A stretch of DNA of 64,000 bases from Ramlibacter sp. (GTDB taxonomy: Bacteria; Pseudomonadota; Gammaproteobacteria; Burkholderiales; Burkholderiaceae_C), in NCBI GenBank assembly GCA_019635435.1, contig JAHBZM010000001.1, positions 1,984,001-2,048,000 of the forward strand, written 5' to 3'. The notes beneath the pieces are model-generated. The model saw only the letters and a list, made by a program, of their open reading frames with translations, was not told the DNA's origin and ran no database searches. This document shows, in pieces, positions 23,946-32,339 of this stretch. A program made the position numbers and the translations under genes. The first letter of the stretch is position 1. Every line of letters starts with the position of its first letter.

Positions 23946-23991
23946 GTATGACTTGTATGTTAATTGATGCCCTTGAATGTTGCAAGCACCC

Positions 23992-24801
23992 ATGAGCCTT
24001 CCCTCCCACAACACATTGCTGATGACCGGTGCCGCCGGTGGCCTGGGCCAGGCGCTGCGCGGGCGGCTCAAGGCCAATTGCGCGGTGCTGCGCCTGTCGG
24101 ACCGCGCGCCGCTGGGCGAGGCCGGCGCCAACGAGGAAATCGTGCTGGCCGATCTGGCCGACGCCGCCGCGGTGAACGCCATGGTGCAGGGCGTGGATGC
24201 CATCGTTCACTTGGGCGGCGTGTCGGTGGAAGGGCCGTTTGGCCCCATCCTTCAGGCCAACATCCTGGGGCTGTACCACCTGTATGAGGCGGCGCGTGTG
24301 CATGGCGTCAAGCGCATCGTGTTTGCCAGTTCCAACCACGTCACCGGCTACTACCGTCAGGACGAAACCATTGACGCCAGCGCGCCAGCGCGCCCGGACG
24401 GCATGTACGGCCTGAGCAAGGCCTTTGGCGAAGACCTGTCGCGCCTTTACTTTGACCGCCATGGCATCGAGACCGCCTGCGTGCGCATCGGCTCTTCCTT
24501 CCCCGAACCCAAGGACCGCCGCATGCTCGCCACCTGGCTGAGCTTTGACGACCTGCATCGCCTGATCACCGCTTGCCTCACCACGCCGGTGCTGGGCCAC
24601 AGCATCATCTTTGGCATGTCGGACAACGCCGTGACCTGGTGGGACAACCGCTGCGCCCGCCACATTGGCTATGTGCCGCAAGACAGCTCCGACGCGTTTC
24701 GCGATGCCGTGCATGCGCGCACGGGCGCTCCCGACCTGAACGACCCCGCCGCCATCTACCAGGGCGGCGGCTTCGTCAAGGCCGGGCCTTTTGGCTTTTG
24801 A
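23992..24801 (+). CDS. udh: Uronate dehydrogenase
   Basis: A 269-residue NAD-dependent SDR of the extended type. Start motif 'LLMTGAAGGLGQALRGRL', catalytic region 'VFASSNHVTGYYRQDE' and 'YGLSKAFGEDLSRLYFDRHGIETACVRIGSSFPEPKDRRMLATWLS', which is the uronate dehydrogenase signature. It oxidises galacturonate or glucuronate to the aldarolactone. An in-frame ATG 15 bases upstream is also possible. It is the first step of the operon that follows (lactonase, TRAP, garD, garL, garR), and that context strongly supports the assignment. Confidence 0.9.
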   Translation: MSLPSHNTLLMTGAAGGLGQALRGRLKANCAVLRLSDRAPLGEAGANEEIVLADLADAAAVNAMVQGVDAIVHLGGVSVEGPFGPILQANILGLYHLYEAARVHGVKRIVFASSNHVTGYYRQDETIDASAPARPDGMYGLSKAFGEDLSRLYFDRHGIETACVRIGSSFPEPKDRRMLATWLSFDDLHRLITACLTTPVLGHSIIFGMSDNAVTWWDNRCARHIGYVPQDSSDAFRDAVHARTGAPDLNDPAAIYQGGGFVKAGPFGF

Positions 24802-24805
24802 TGCC

Positions 24806-25702
24806 ATGACGCTGGCCGTTGAACTGGTGGTGGACGCGCGCAACGCCGTGGGCGAGAGCCCGGTGTGGCTGGAGGCCGAGCAGGCGCTGTACTGGGTGGA
24901 CATCCCGGCGCGGGCGCTGTGCCGCTGGCAGGCCGCCACCGACGCCGTCACCACCTGGCTCGCGCCCGAGATGCTGGGCTGCATCGCGCGCACCGGCCAG
25001 GCCGGGCAGTGGCTGGCCGCGCTGGAAACCGGGGTGTTTGCCCTGCAGCCCCTGGCCGATGGCCGGTTGACCAGTCGGCGGCTGGCGGGCGTGCGGCATG
25101 CGCAACCAGGCATGCGCTTCAACGATGGGCGCTGCGACCGGCAGGGGCGTTTCTGGGCCGGCACCATGGTGATGGACATGGGGCTGGCGTCGTCCGCCGG
25201 CGCGCTGTACCGCCACGACGCACAGGGCCTGGTGCCGGTGCTCGGCGGCCTGGTCACGCCCAACGGCCTGGCCTTCAGTCCTGACGGCCGCACCATGTAC
25301 CTGTCGGACTCGCACCCCTCGGTGCAGAAGGTCTGGGCCTTTGACTACGACACCGCCACCGGCACGCCCACCAACCGCCGCGTGTTGGTGGACATGACCG
25401 CCCACCCCGGCCGGCCCGACGGCGCCGCCGTGGACGAGGACGGCGGCTACTGGATCTGCGCCAACGACGCCGGGCTGGTGCACCGCTTCACGCCCCGGGG
25501 CCAACTGGACCGCTCGCTGGCCGTGCCCGTGAAGAAGCCCGCGATGTGCGCCTTTGGCGGCGCGGGGCTGGACACGCTTTTCGTGACGTCCATCCGCCCG
25601 GCCGGCGTGGACTTGTCAGATCAGCCGCTGGCCGGCGGGCTGTTTGCGCTGCGCCCCGGCGTGCGCGGCTTGCCCGAGCCCGGGTTCGCCTTCCCCGTGT
25701 GA
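24806..25702 (+). CDS. SMP-30/gluconolactonase-family aldarolactone hydrolase
   Basis: A 298-residue six-bladed beta-propeller. Metal-binding residues appear in 'NAVGESPVWLEAEQALYWVDIP' (Glu), 'GMRFNDGRCDRQGRFWAGTM' (Asn-Asp), 'VTPNGLAFSPDGRTMYLSDS' and 'RPDGAAVDEDGGYWICAN' (Asp). It would open the galactaro- or glucarolactone formed by uronate dehydrogenase. The ATG at 24806 is 4 bases after the udh stop. It is adjacent to both udh and the TRAP genes, consistent with co-transcription. Confidence 0.88.
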   Translation: MTLAVELVVDARNAVGESPVWLEAEQALYWVDIPARALCRWQAATDAVTTWLAPEMLGCIARTGQAGQWLAALETGVFALQPLADGRLTSRRLAGVRHAQPGMRFNDGRCDRQGRFWAGTMVMDMGLASSAGALYRHDAQGLVPVLGGLVTPNGLAFSPDGRTMYLSDSHPSVQKVWAFDYDTATGTPTNRRVLVDMTAHPGRPDGAAVDEDGGYWICANDAGLVHRFTPRGQLDRSLAVPVKKPAMCAFGGAGLDTLFVTSIRPAGVDLSDQPLAGGLFALRPGVRGLPEPGFAFPV

Positions 25703-25750
25703 TTTTTCAGTGCCATTTCCCTTACCAACGCAGATCCAGAGGAGACATCC

Positions 25751-26731
25751 ATGAACTTTCGCAGACACCTGATGGCCGCGGCCGCCTGCTTGCTCGCCGT
25801 GGGCGTGCCATTGAGCACGCTGGCGCAGACCGTGCTCAAGGCCGCCGACGTCCATCCACCGGGCTACCCCACCGTGGTGGCCACCGAGAGCTTGGGCAAG
25901 AAGCTCGAGGCCGCCACCAACGGCAAGTACAAGATGCAGATGTTTCCCGGCAGCGTGCTGGGTGACGAAAAGACCATGATCGAACAGACGCAGATCGGGG
26001 CCATCCAGATCCTGCGCACATCGCTGGGCCCGGTCGGCGCCGTGGTGCCGGACGTGAACGTGTTCAACATGCCGTTTGTGTTCCGCAACGAGGCCCACAT
26101 GCGCGCGGTGATTGATGGCCCGATCGGCCAGGAAATCCTGGACAAGATCAGCGCCAGCCCCGCACGCCTGGTGGCACTGGCCTGGATGGACGGCGGCTCA
26201 CGCAGCATCTACACCAAGAAGCCGGTGCACACCCCCGCTGACCTCAAGGGCCAGAAGGTCCGCATGATGGGCAACCCGCTGTTCGTCGACACCATGAACG
26301 CGCTGGGCGGCAATGGCATTGCGATGGGCTACGGCGAGGTCTACAGTGCGCTGCAGACCGGCGTGATCGACGGGGCCGAGAACAACCCGCCCAGCATGTT
26401 CACCTCCAACCACTACACCACGGGGGCCAAGTACTACGCCCAGACCCACCACCTGATCATTCCCGAACTGCTGGTCATGTCCAGAGTCACCTGGGACAAG
26501 CTCACGCCGGCGGAGCAGGGCCTGGTCAAGAAGTTCGGGCGCGAAGCGCAGATGGAGCAGCGCGTCCTGTGGGACAAGAGCGTGGTGGAGTTCACCGCCA
26601 AGCTCAAGGCCGCCGGCGTGGAGTTCATCGCCGTGGACCAGAAGCCCTTCTATGACGCGACCGCGCCCGTGCGCGCCAAGTACGGCGCCGCCTTCACCGA
26701 CCTGATGGCCCGCATCGCCGCCGTCAAGTGA
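25751..26731 (+). CDS. TRAP transporter substrate-binding protein (DctP type), probable hexuronate binder
   Basis: A 326-residue periplasmic protein with signal peptide MNFRRHLMAAAACLLAVGVP and cleavage near STLA-Q. The DctP fold is shown by 'PGSVLGDEKTMIEQTQIGAIQ', the Arg clamp region 'GQKVRMMGNPLFVDTMNALGG' and 'EVYSALQTGVIDGAENNPPSMF'. It delivers ligand to the DctQM pair immediately downstream. The operon places it in uronate catabolism, so galacturonate or glucuronate are the likely ligands. RBS GAGGAG precedes the ATG. Confidence 0.92.
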   Translation: MNFRRHLMAAAACLLAVGVPLSTLAQTVLKAADVHPPGYPTVVATESLGKKLEAATNGKYKMQMFPGSVLGDEKTMIEQTQIGAIQILRTSLGPVGAVVPDVNVFNMPFVFRNEAHMRAVIDGPIGQEILDKISASPARLVALAWMDGGSRSIYTKKPVHTPADLKGQKVRMMGNPLFVDTMNALGGNGIAMGYGEVYSALQTGVIDGAENNPPSMFTSNHYTTGAKYYAQTHHLIIPELLVMSRVTWDKLTPAEQGLVKKFGREAQMEQRVLWDKSVVEFTAKLKAAGVEFIAVDQKPFYDATAPVRAKYGAAFTDLMARIAAVK

Positions 26732-26734
26732 GCC

Positions 26735-27259
26735 ATGGCGAACACATTGCACCGCGCCCTGGACCAGCTGTACCTCGCCTGCATCTGGATCGCGGGCCTG
26801 TCCATCCTGCTGATGAGCCTGATCATTCCGGTGGGGGTCTTTGCACGCTACGTGCTGGGCTTTGGCGCGCAATGGCCCGAGCCCATCGCCATCCTGCTGA
26901 TGGTGTGCTTCACCTTTTTTGGCGCGGCCGCCGCCTACCGTGCGGGGGCGCACATCGCCGTGGCCATGCTGACCGACCGCATGCCGCCGGCGCTGCAAGG
27001 CGTGTGCCGGCTGGCGGTCAGCCTGCTGATGGTGGTGATCAGCCTGTTCATGATCTATTACGGCGGCAAGCTGAGCCTGGAAACCATGGGCCAGACACTG
27101 GCGGACCTGCCCTGGCTGCCCGTGGGGGTGACTTACTCGCCCGTGCCGCTGGGTGGACTGTTCACCCTGATCTTCGTGGTTGAAACCATGCTCTTTGGCA
27201 CCCAGGTCCATCGCGCGGTGGTGTGCATCGACCACCAGGTCGAAGAGGCGGGGGCCTGA
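26735..27259 (+). CDS. TRAP transporter small permease (DctQ type)
   Basis: A 174-residue inner-membrane protein with four hydrophobic spans (around residues 15-35, 48-68, 88-108 and 130-152). It carries the DctQ hallmark 'RYVLGFGAQWPEPIAILLMVCFTFFGAAAAYRAGAHIAVAML'. It scaffolds the large DctM subunit and the binding protein. Three bases separate it from dctP and 2 bases from dctM. Confidence 0.92.
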   Translation: MANTLHRALDQLYLACIWIAGLSILLMSLIIPVGVFARYVLGFGAQWPEPIAILLMVCFTFFGAAAAYRAGAHIAVAMLTDRMPPALQGVCRLAVSLLMVVISLFMIYYGGKLSLETMGQTLADLPWLPVGVTYSPVPLGGLFTLIFVVETMLFGTQVHRAVVCIDHQVEEAGA

Positions 27260-27261
27260 GC

Positions 27262-28545
27262 ATGGACGCTTTTGTGCTGTTGGGCAGCTTTGCCTTGCTG
27301 GTGCTGATCGGCATGCCGGTGGCTTATTCGCTGGGCCTGGCCGCCCTGGTGGGGGCGCTGTGGATCGAGTTGCCGGTCGACGCCGTCATGATCCAGATCG
27401 CCAGCGGGGTCAACAAGTTCTCGCTGCTGGCGATTCCCTTCTTCGTGCTGGCCGGGGCCATCATGGCCGAGGGCGGCATGTCGCGCCGGCTGGTCGCGTT
27501 CGCCAGCGTGCTGGTGGGCTTTGTGCGCGGCGGTCTGTCATTGGTGAACATCCTGGCGTCCACTTTCTTTGGCGCGATTTCGGGCTCGTCGGTGGCCGAC
27601 ACGGCCTCCATCGGCTCGGTGATGGTGCCCGAGATGGTGCGCAAGGGCTATCCGCGCGACTTCGCCACGGCGCTGACCGTGAGCGGGTCCATTCAGGCCA
27701 CCCTGATCCCGCCCAGCCACAACGCGGTGATCTACTCCATGGCGGCGGGCGGTTCGATCTCCATCGCGGCGCTGTTCATGGCTGGCGTGCTCCCGGGCCT
27801 GCTGCTGGGGCTGACCCTGGCCACCTATTGCCTGTACATCGCGCGCAAGCGCAACTTTCCCAAGGGACAGGCCATGCCGATCGGGCAGGCGCTGCGCATT
27901 GCTGGCGATGCGCTGTGGGGCCTGGCCACCATGGGCATCATCCTGGGCGGCATCCTCAGTGGCGTGTTCACCGCCACCGAGTCGGCGTCGATCGCGGTGC
28001 TGTGGGCCTTTTTCGTCACGATGTTCATCTACCGGGACTACAAGTGGCGCGACATGCCCAAGCTCATGCACCGCACGGTCAAGACGGTGTCCATCGTCAT
28101 GATCCTGATCGGCTTTGCCGCGAGCTTTGGCTACATCATGACGCTGATGCAGATCCCGCTGAAGATCACCACGGCGCTGACCTCGCTCACCGACAACCGC
28201 TACATGATCCTGCTGGCCATCAACGCGCTGCTGCTGATGCTTGGCACGCTGATGGACATGGCGGCGCTGCTGCTCATCCTCACGCCCATCCTGCTGCCCG
28301 TGGTCAAGGCCGTGGGCGTGGATCCCGTGCATTTCGGCATGATCATGATCGTCAACCTGGGCATCGGGCTGATCACGCCGCCCGTGGGCTCGGTGCTGTT
28401 TGTGGGCAGCGCGGTGGGCAAGCTGCCGATCGAGCAGGTGGTGAAGGCGCTGCTGCCTTTCTTTGGCCTGCTGGTGATCGTGCTGGGCATCGTGACCTAT
28501 GTGCCCGCGCTGTCCATGTGGCTGCCGCGCAGCATGGGTCTGTGA
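27262..28545 (+). CDS. TRAP transporter large permease (DctM type)
   Basis: A 427-residue, highly hydrophobic permease. DctM signatures include 'FFGAISGSSVADTASIGSVMVPEM', 'GSIQATLIPPSHNAVIYSMAAG' and 'IMIVNLGIGLITPPVGSVLFVG'. It forms the elevator-type Na+-coupled transport channel. The ATG at 27262 follows the dctQ stop by 2 bases; a longer reading would overlap dctQ. It imports uronates for the flanking enzymes. Confidence 0.93.
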   Translation: MDAFVLLGSFALLVLIGMPVAYSLGLAALVGALWIELPVDAVMIQIASGVNKFSLLAIPFFVLAGAIMAEGGMSRRLVAFASVLVGFVRGGLSLVNILASTFFGAISGSSVADTASIGSVMVPEMVRKGYPRDFATALTVSGSIQATLIPPSHNAVIYSMAAGGSISIAALFMAGVLPGLLLGLTLATYCLYIARKRNFPKGQAMPIGQALRIAGDALWGLATMGIILGGILSGVFTATESASIAVLWAFFVTMFIYRDYKWRDMPKLMHRTVKTVSIVMILIGFAASFGYIMTLMQIPLKITTALTSLTDNRYMILLAINALLLMLGTLMDMAALLLILTPILLPVVKAVGVDPVHFGMIMIVNLGIGLITPPVGSVLFVGSAVGKLPIEQVVKALLPFFGLLVIVLGIVTYVPALSMWLPRSMGL

Positions 28546-28570
28546 AAGTCAATTGCCCGGCCGATACAAC

Positions 28571-30139
28571 ATGAGTCCAAGCCCCCGATCCCCCCTGAGC
28601 ATCCGCATGCATGCGGCCGACAACGTGGCCATCGTGGCCAATGACGGCGGCCTGCCCGCGGGCACCGTGATGGCCGATGGCCTGGTGCTGCGCGACAAGG
28701 TGCCGCAAGGCCACAAGGTGGCGCTGACCGACATCGCCCAGGGCGAAGCCGTGCGGCGCTACAACGTGGTGATCGGCCGCGCGGCCAAACCCATTGCGGC
28801 CGGCAGCTGGGTCCATGAGCGCCTGCTGGACATGCCCGCCGCCCGTTCGCTGGATGGGCTGCCCATCGCCACCGTCAAGCCGCCACCGTTTGCAGCGCTG
28901 GACGGCTACACCTTCGAGGGCTACCGCAATGCCGATGGCTCGGTGGGTACGCGCAACATCCTGGCCATCACCACCACGGTGCAATGCGTGGCAGGGGTGG
29001 TGGACTTTGCGGTGCAGCGCATCAAGGCCGAGCTGCTGCCGCTGTTCCCCCACGTGGACGACGTGGTGGGCCTGGAGCACACCTATGGCTGCGGCGTGGC
29101 CATTGACGCGCCGGGGGCCGACATCCCGATTCGCACGCTGCGCAACATCAGCCTCAACCCCAACTTTGGCGGCGAGGTCATGGTGGTCAGCCTGGGCTGC
29201 GAGAAGCTGCAGCCTGAGCGGCTGATGCCGCCGGGAAGCTTTGCGATTGTCGATGAACGCAACGCGCAGCAGCCTGCGCTCGACGTGGTGTGCCTGCAGG
29301 ACGCCGGCCACGTGGGCTTCATGTCCATGATCGACTCCATCGTCACCCAGGCGCGCGTGCACCTCGCGCGGCTGAATGCGCGCCGGCGCGAGACCGTGCC
29401 CGCCAGCGAACTGGTGGTGGGCGTGCAGTGCGGCGGCAGCGATGCGTTCAGCGGCGTCACGGCCAACCCGGCCGTGGGTTTTTGCACCGACTTGCTGGTG
29501 CGCGCGGGCGCCACGGTGATGTTCTCGGAGACCACCGAGGTGCGCGACGGCATCGACCAGCTCACCTCGCGCGCCAGCTCGCCCGAGGTGGCGCAGGCCA
29601 TGATCCGCGAGATGGCCTGGTACGACGCCTACCTGCACAAGGGCATGGTGGACCGCAGTGCCAACACCACCCCGGGCAACAAGGCGGGGGGGCTGTCCAA
29701 CATTGTCGAGAAGGCCATGGGCTCCATCGTCAAGTCGGGCAGCGCGCCGATCAGCGGCGTGCTGTCGCCGGGCGAGAAGCTCAGGCAAAAGGGCTTGATC
29801 TACGCGGCCACGCCGGCCAGCGACTTCATCTGCGGCACCCTGCAGCTGGCCGCGGGCATGAACCTGCATGTGTTCACCACCGGCCGCGGCACGCCCTATG
29901 GCCTGGCAGCCGTGCCGGTGATCAAGGTGGCCACGCGCACCGACCTGGCGCGCCGCTGGCACGATTTGATGGACGTGAACGCCGGGCGCATTGCCGATGG
30001 CGAGGCCAGCATCGAGGACTTGGGCTGGGAGCTGTTTCGCCTCATGCTGGAGGTGGCCAGTGGCCGCAAGAAAACCTGGGCCGAGCACTGGAAGCTGCAC
30101 AACGCGCTGGTGCTGTTCAACCCCGCGCCCGTGACCTGA
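28571..30139 (+). CDS. garD: Galactarate dehydratase (UxaA/GarD family)
   Basis: A 522-residue enzyme. The N-terminal SAF-like domain (about residues 1-95, 'IRMHAADNVAIVANDGGLPAGT') is followed by the UxaA catalytic part: 'GYRNADGSVGTRNILAITTTVQC', 'GLEHTYGCGVA', 'VSLGCEKLQPERL', 'GVQCGGSDAFSGVTANPAVG' and 'FTTGRGTPYGLAAVPVIKVATR'. It dehydrates galactarate to 5-keto-4-deoxyglucarate using Fe2+. The operon order udh, lactonase, TRAP, this gene, aldolase, reductase favours galactarate over altronate dehydratase. Confidence 0.87.
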   Translation: MSPSPRSPLSIRMHAADNVAIVANDGGLPAGTVMADGLVLRDKVPQGHKVALTDIAQGEAVRRYNVVIGRAAKPIAAGSWVHERLLDMPAARSLDGLPIATVKPPPFAALDGYTFEGYRNADGSVGTRNILAITTTVQCVAGVVDFAVQRIKAELLPLFPHVDDVVGLEHTYGCGVAIDAPGADIPIRTLRNISLNPNFGGEVMVVSLGCEKLQPERLMPPGSFAIVDERNAQQPALDVVCLQDAGHVGFMSMIDSIVTQARVHLARLNARRRETVPASELVVGVQCGGSDAFSGVTANPAVGFCTDLLVRAGATVMFSETTEVRDGIDQLTSRASSPEVAQAMIREMAWYDAYLHKGMVDRSANTTPGNKAGGLSNIVEKAMGSIVKSGSAPISGVLSPGEKLRQKGLIYAATPASDFICGTLQLAAGMNLHVFTTGRGTPYGLAAVPVIKVATRTDLARRWHDLMDVNAGRIADGEASIEDLGWELFRLMLEVASGRKKTWAEHWKLHNALVLFNPAPVT

Positions 30140-30157
30140 ATTTCCCCCGAGAACCGC

Positions 30158-30940
30158 ATGACCTCCACCATTCCCTACCAGGCTTTTCCCAACGGTTTCA
30201 AGCGCGACCTGCGCGCGGGCAAGCTGCTGATCGGCTGCTGGTCGTCGTTGTCCAACGCCATCACCACCGAGGTGCTGGGCCTGGCCGGCTTTGACTGGAT
30301 CCTGCTGGACGGCGAGCACTCGCCCAACGACGTGACCACCTTCATCCCGCAGCTCATGGCGCTCAAGGACAGCGCGAGCGCGCCCGTGGTCCGACCATCC
30401 AGCAACAACGCGGTCGAGATCAAGCGCCTGCTGGACGCGGGCTTCTACAACTTCCTGGTGCCGTTTGTGGAAAGCGCCGAAGAAGCCCGCAGCGCGGTGC
30501 AGGCCACGCGCTACCCGCCCCAGGGCATTCGCGGCGTCTCGGTGTCGCAGCGCGGCAACCGCTACGGCACGGTGCCTGACTACCTGAAGTCGATCAACGA
30601 CCACATCTGCGTGATGGTGCAGATTGAAAGCCGCGCCGGTGTGGCGGCCGCGCGAGACATTGCGGCGCTCGACGGCGTGGACTGCATCTTTGTCGGCCCC
30701 TCAGACCTGGCCGCGGGCCTGGGCCACCTGGGCAATGCCGGCCACCCCGACGTGCAGGCAGCCATTGCCGCCGTATTTGCCGACGCCAAGGCCTGCGGCA
30801 AGCCCACCGGCATCCTGGCGCCGGTGGAAGCCGATGCGCGCCGCTACATCGCCATGGGGGCCACCTTTGTGGGGGTGGGTAGCGATCTTGGCGTGTTTCG
30901 CTCTGCCTCCCAGGCGCTGTTGGACAAATACCGTGGCTAA
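30158..30940 (+). CDS. garL: 2-dehydro-3-deoxyglucarate aldolase (HpcH/GarL family)
   Basis: A 260-residue class II pyruvate aldolase. Conserved motifs are 'LIGCWSSLSNAITTEVLGLAGFDWILLDGEHSPND', 'VRPSSNNAVEIKRLLDAGFYNFLVPFVESAEEA', 'GIRGVSVSQRGNRYG' and the metal-binding 'VMVQIESRAGV' (Glu) with 'DCIFVGPSDLAAGLG' (Asp). It splits 5-keto-4-deoxyglucarate into pyruvate and tartronate semialdehyde. It follows garD after an 18-base gap with an RBS. The reductase for its product is 409 bases downstream, beyond a pair of structured repeats. Confidence 0.92.
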   Translation: MTSTIPYQAFPNGFKRDLRAGKLLIGCWSSLSNAITTEVLGLAGFDWILLDGEHSPNDVTTFIPQLMALKDSASAPVVRPSSNNAVEIKRLLDAGFYNFLVPFVESAEEARSAVQATRYPPQGIRGVSVSQRGNRYGTVPDYLKSINDHICVMVQIESRAGVAAARDIAALDGVDCIFVGPSDLAAGLGHLGNAGHPDVQAAIAAVFADAKACGKPTGILAPVEADARRYIAMGATFVGVGSDLGVFRSASQALLDKYRG

Positions 30941-30996
30941 TCCTGTTGCGAAGGGGTTGGGCATTCGTGTCTCCCTGTCGCGGCTGCGCTTCTTCG

Positions 30997-31100
30997 GGAT
31001 CAGGCGGGCAGGGTACTCTGCTCCGCTCGTGTCCCCCGGATGGGCTGCGCCCATCCTCCTCCTTGACCTCGCTGCGCAGAGCGCCCTGCCCACCTGATCC
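30997..31100 (-). repeat. Structured repeat family B, copy 1
   Basis: A 104-base element read on the minus strand. The outer stem is 30997-31013 with 31084-31100 (17 bp, one mismatch), then an inner helix 31016-31021/31076-31081 and an apical hairpin 31038-31045/31049-31056 (8 bp, loop GCA on the minus strand). Loop strands GCAGCGAGGTCAAGGAGGA and GGGGGACACGAGCGGA are conserved in copy 2, whereas the stems differ. It lies in the 409-base gap between garL and garR, which contains no gene. Confidence 0.75.
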
Positions 31101-31152
31101 TGCCAACCTGGTTGCGCGTGAGGAGTTTTGACGCAACCCCCGCACAGGTGTA

Positions 31153-31262
31153 GAGGATTGCCGGCAGCGGGTGCCTGCCGCAGCGAGGTTAAGGAGGAGG
31201 GCCGTGCGCAGCACGGACCGGGGGACACGAGCGGAGGCGGGCACCCGCTGCCGGCAATCCTC
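31153..31262 (+). repeat. Structured repeat family B, copy 2 (inverted relative to copy 1)
   Basis: A 110-base element with a 27-bp outer stem (31153-31179 with 31236-31262, one T-G wobble). An apical hairpin CCGTGC-GCA-GCACGG spans 31202-31216. Unpaired strands GCAGCGAGGTTAAGGAGGAG and GGGGGACACGAGCGGA match copy 1 almost exactly. The paired bases are different but still complementary. A degraded right-half copy (ATGAGCGGAGGCGGGCACC) follows directly at about 31263-31292. Confidence 0.75.
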
Positions 31263-31349
31263 GGACCCGAGACATGAGCGGAGGCGGGCACCGTCGCCGC
31301 CAGCCCGCGGAACGAAAAGAGAAGTTTCACAAGCGAAAAGGAAAGAGCA

Positions 31350-32246
31350 ATGAGCAAACTCGGATTCATCGGCCTGGGCATCATGGGCGCGCCCATGGCC
31401 GGGCATCTGGTCGCTGCGGGGCACGAGGTGTTCCTGGCCACGCGCAGCAAGGTGCCTGAGTCACTGCAGACAGGCAAGACCGTGGTCTGCAAGACTGCGC
31501 AGGAGGTGGCGCAGAACGCCGACATCGTCTTTCTGATGCTGCCCGACACACCGGATGTGCAACAGGTGCTGTTTGGCGAGCAGGGCGTGGCGGCCGGCCT
31601 CAGCAAGGGCAAGACTGTGGTGGACATGAGCTCCATCTCGCCCATGGACACCAAGGCATTTGCCCGCCAGATCAACGCGCTGGGCGCCGACTACCTGGAC
31701 GCGCCCGTGTCCGGCGGCGAGGTGGGCGCCAGGGCGGCCAGCCTGACCATCATGGTGGGCGGGCCCGACGCCGCGTTCGAGCGCGTCAAGCCGCTGTTCG
31801 GGCTCATGGGCAAGAACATCACGCTGGTGGGCGGCAATGGCGACGGCCAGACCTGCAAGGTGGCCAACCAGATCATCGTGGCGCTGAACATCGCGGCCGT
31901 GGGCGAGGCCCTGCTGTTTGCCAGCAAGGCCGGCGCTGACCCGGCCAAGGTGCGCCAGGCGCTGATGGGCGGCTTTGCGGCCAGCCGCATCCTCGAGGTC
32001 CACGGTGAACGCATGATCAAGCGCACCTTCAACCCCGGCTTTCGCATTGGCCTGCACCAGAAGGACCTGGGCCTGGCGCTGCAGGGCGCGCGCACGCTGG
32101 GCGTGGCGCTGCCGCAGACCGCGGGCGCGGCGCAGCTGATGCAGGTGTGCGCGGCCAACGGCCTGCAGGACCTGGACCATTCAGCGCTGGTGCGCGCGCT
32201 GGAACTCATGGCCAATCACCCCGTGGCACAGGCGCAGGACGCCTGA
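31350..32246 (+). CDS. garR: 2-hydroxy-3-oxopropionate (tartronate semialdehyde) reductase
   Basis: A 298-residue beta-hydroxyacid dehydrogenase. The NAD(P) motif is 'LGFIGLGIMGAPMAGHLVAAGHEVFLATRS', the substrate motif 'YLDAPVSGGEVGARAASLTIMVGG' and the catalytic Lys region 'GDGQTCKVANQIIVALNIAAVGEALLFASKAGADP'. It reduces tartronate semialdehyde to glycerate, completing the uronate-to-glycerate plus pyruvate route. The start ATG follows an RBS-like AAGGAAAG. Family B repeats lie between it and garL. Confidence 0.93.
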   Translation: MSKLGFIGLGIMGAPMAGHLVAAGHEVFLATRSKVPESLQTGKTVVCKTAQEVAQNADIVFLMLPDTPDVQQVLFGEQGVAAGLSKGKTVVDMSSISPMDTKAFARQINALGADYLDAPVSGGEVGARAASLTIMVGGPDAAFERVKPLFGLMGKNITLVGGNGDGQTCKVANQIIVALNIAAVGEALLFASKAGADPAKVRQALMGGFAASRILEVHGERMIKRTFNPGFRIGLHQKDLGLALQGARTLGVALPQTAGAAQLMQVCAANGLQDLDHSALVRALELMANHPVAQAQDA

Positions 32247-32266
32247 ACACTGCGCTGCCCGGCGGC

Positions 32267-32339
32267 TCCGTTTGCTATCTATTTGGTAGCGCACGATGGC
32301 CGCCAGTCATGGACTCCAGCCCTGTTTGGCTTGAAAACC
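32267..32339 (+). repeat. Short interspersed repeat family C, copy between garR and a LysR gene
   Basis: It contains TTTGCTATCTATTTGGTAGC, then GGCCGCCAGTC, ATGGACTCCAG and CCTGTTTGGCTTGAAAA, closely matching the copy at 14774-14843. It fills the space between the garR stop and the convergent LysR gene stop. Confidence 0.75.

Noticed and set aside
28373..30604. 743-residue antisense open frame opposite garD and garL
   Set aside because: Same artefact; garD and garL are well supported on the plus strand.
30941..31349. CRISPR-like array or insertion-sequence remnant in the garL-garR gap
   Set aside because: There are only two inverted copies with structured arms and no regular spacers, and no transposase sequence; described instead as structured repeat family B.
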